7,535 nt of DNA from Deltaproteobacteria bacterium (GTDB lineage: Bacteria; Desulfobacterota; B13-G15): NCBI GenBank assembly GCA_003646585.1, contig QMLA01000044.1, forward strand, positions 1 to 7,535, read 5' to 3'. The position numbers were made by a program, and so were the translations under genes. The notes below the pieces were generated by a model. The model was given only the letters and a program-made list of their open reading frames with translations. It had not been told where the DNA came from and ran no database searches. Positions 7,123 to 7,535 of the stretch are shown one piece after another; position 1 is the stretch's first letter; each line of letters begins with the position of its first letter.

Positions 7123-7535
7123 GCGCAGGGGCATCTTCTGGCTCTTTCTGCTGGTCTTCCTGATACTGCTCGGGCGGCTCTGGCAGCTACAGGTACTTAA
7201 GGGCGAGCAATACAGGCGGCTTTCCGATAAGAACAGGTTGAGGCTTGTGAAGATCCTCCCCCCGCGCGGAAGGATTTACGACCGCAGGGGCCGCCTCCTG
7301 GTCGCCAACAGGCCCTCCTTTGACCTCCTCGTGACCCCGGCCGATGTGAGGGACCCGCAAGCCCTTGCCGAGGAACTCTCCGGGCTTATAGACGTGCCCG
7401 AGGAGGAGATCTTGGAGAGGATCCAGGGGGCGAGGGGACCCTATGAACCCGTCAGGGTGAAGAAGGATTTGAGCTTCGAGGAATTGAGCAGGGTTGAGGC
7501 AAACCTCTGGGATCTGCCAGGGGTGCGGATCACCC
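7103..7535 (+). CDS. mrdA: Penicillin-binding protein 2 (class B transpeptidase), N-terminal part only
   Basis: The frame opens at ATG 7103 and runs to the window edge (144 complete codons). A basic start (MVRNGNRRRG) precedes one transmembrane helix (about residues 11-28). Then come LWQLQVLKGEQYRRLSDKNR and PPRGRIYDRRGRLLVANRPS (residues 53-72), the conserved opening of the class B PBP dimerisation/pedestal domain. PBP2 cross-links peptidoglycan during elongation together with the glycosyltransferase RodA and is activated by MreC. The catalytic SxxK, SxN and KTG motifs would lie beyond the window. The gene overlaps mreD by 20 nt and has no strong ribosome binding site, so translation is probably coupled to mreD. 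The partner rodA usually follows. Confidence 0.92.
   Translation, partial: MVRNGNRRRGIFWLFLLVFLILLGRLWQLQVLKGEQYRRLSDKNRLRLVKILPPRGRIYDRRGRLLVANRPSFDLLVTPADVRDPQALAEELSGLIDVPEEEILERIQGARGPYEPVRVKKDLSFEELSRVEANLWDLPGVRIT

Noticed and set aside
6603..7163. Plus-strand frame of 186 codons overlapping mreC, mreD and the PBP2 start.
   Set aside because: It overlaps mreD in another frame. The mreD frame has the expected membrane helices, motif and start overlap, while this one is Gly/Pro/Arg-rich without family features.

Overview
The window holds core bacterial chromosomal genes with no mobile element, CRISPR array, tRNA or rRNA that I can see. The DNA is GC-rich, arginine is mostly written AGG, and the envelope genes (a PpiD-type periplasmic chaperone, LapA-like protein, MreBCD-PBP2) point to a rod-shaped, probably Gram-negative bacterium. 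The MreB wording resembles that of Desulfobacterota/deltaproteobacteria-like lineages, and heavy AGG use is common in thermophiles. The taxonomic reading is inference from memory and is weak.

Layout, left to right. (1) Positions 1-1016, minus strand: the N-terminal part of a membrane-anchored SurA_N/parvulin peptidyl-prolyl isomerase (PpiD type), cut by the window edge. (2) A 62-bp divergent gap carries a candidate promoter for purB. (3) 1079-3772, plus strand: a tightly packed run of purB (adenylosuccinate lyase), a LapA/DUF1049 two-helix membrane protein, a 71-residue single-helix protein with a charged tail, and a ZnT9-like cation diffusion facilitator. (4) 3776-4684, minus strand: recR and, upstream of it, ybaB/ebfC, a recombination-repair pair that converges on the transporter gene with only 3 bp between stops. 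(5) A 114-bp divergent gap with back-to-back promoters for ybaB-recR and mreB whose -35 boxes sit inside one 21-bp imperfect palindrome. (6) 4799 to the right edge, plus strand: mreB, mreC, mreD and the start of a class B penicillin-binding protein 2 gene, the elongasome operon for lateral wall synthesis.

The order is conventional, so I do not see a wholly new system. The points worth following are: (a) MreB with two changed residues in its ATPase site (Gln141 where Glu is expected, Glu163 where Asp is expected); (b) the palindromic divergent control region linking a repair operon to the cell-shape operon; (c) promoters placed so close to the genes that leaders would be about 13-25 nt; (d) a sharp switch in arginine codons in the middle of the transporter gene; and (e) a transporter lacking the usual metal-binding His of helix 5.
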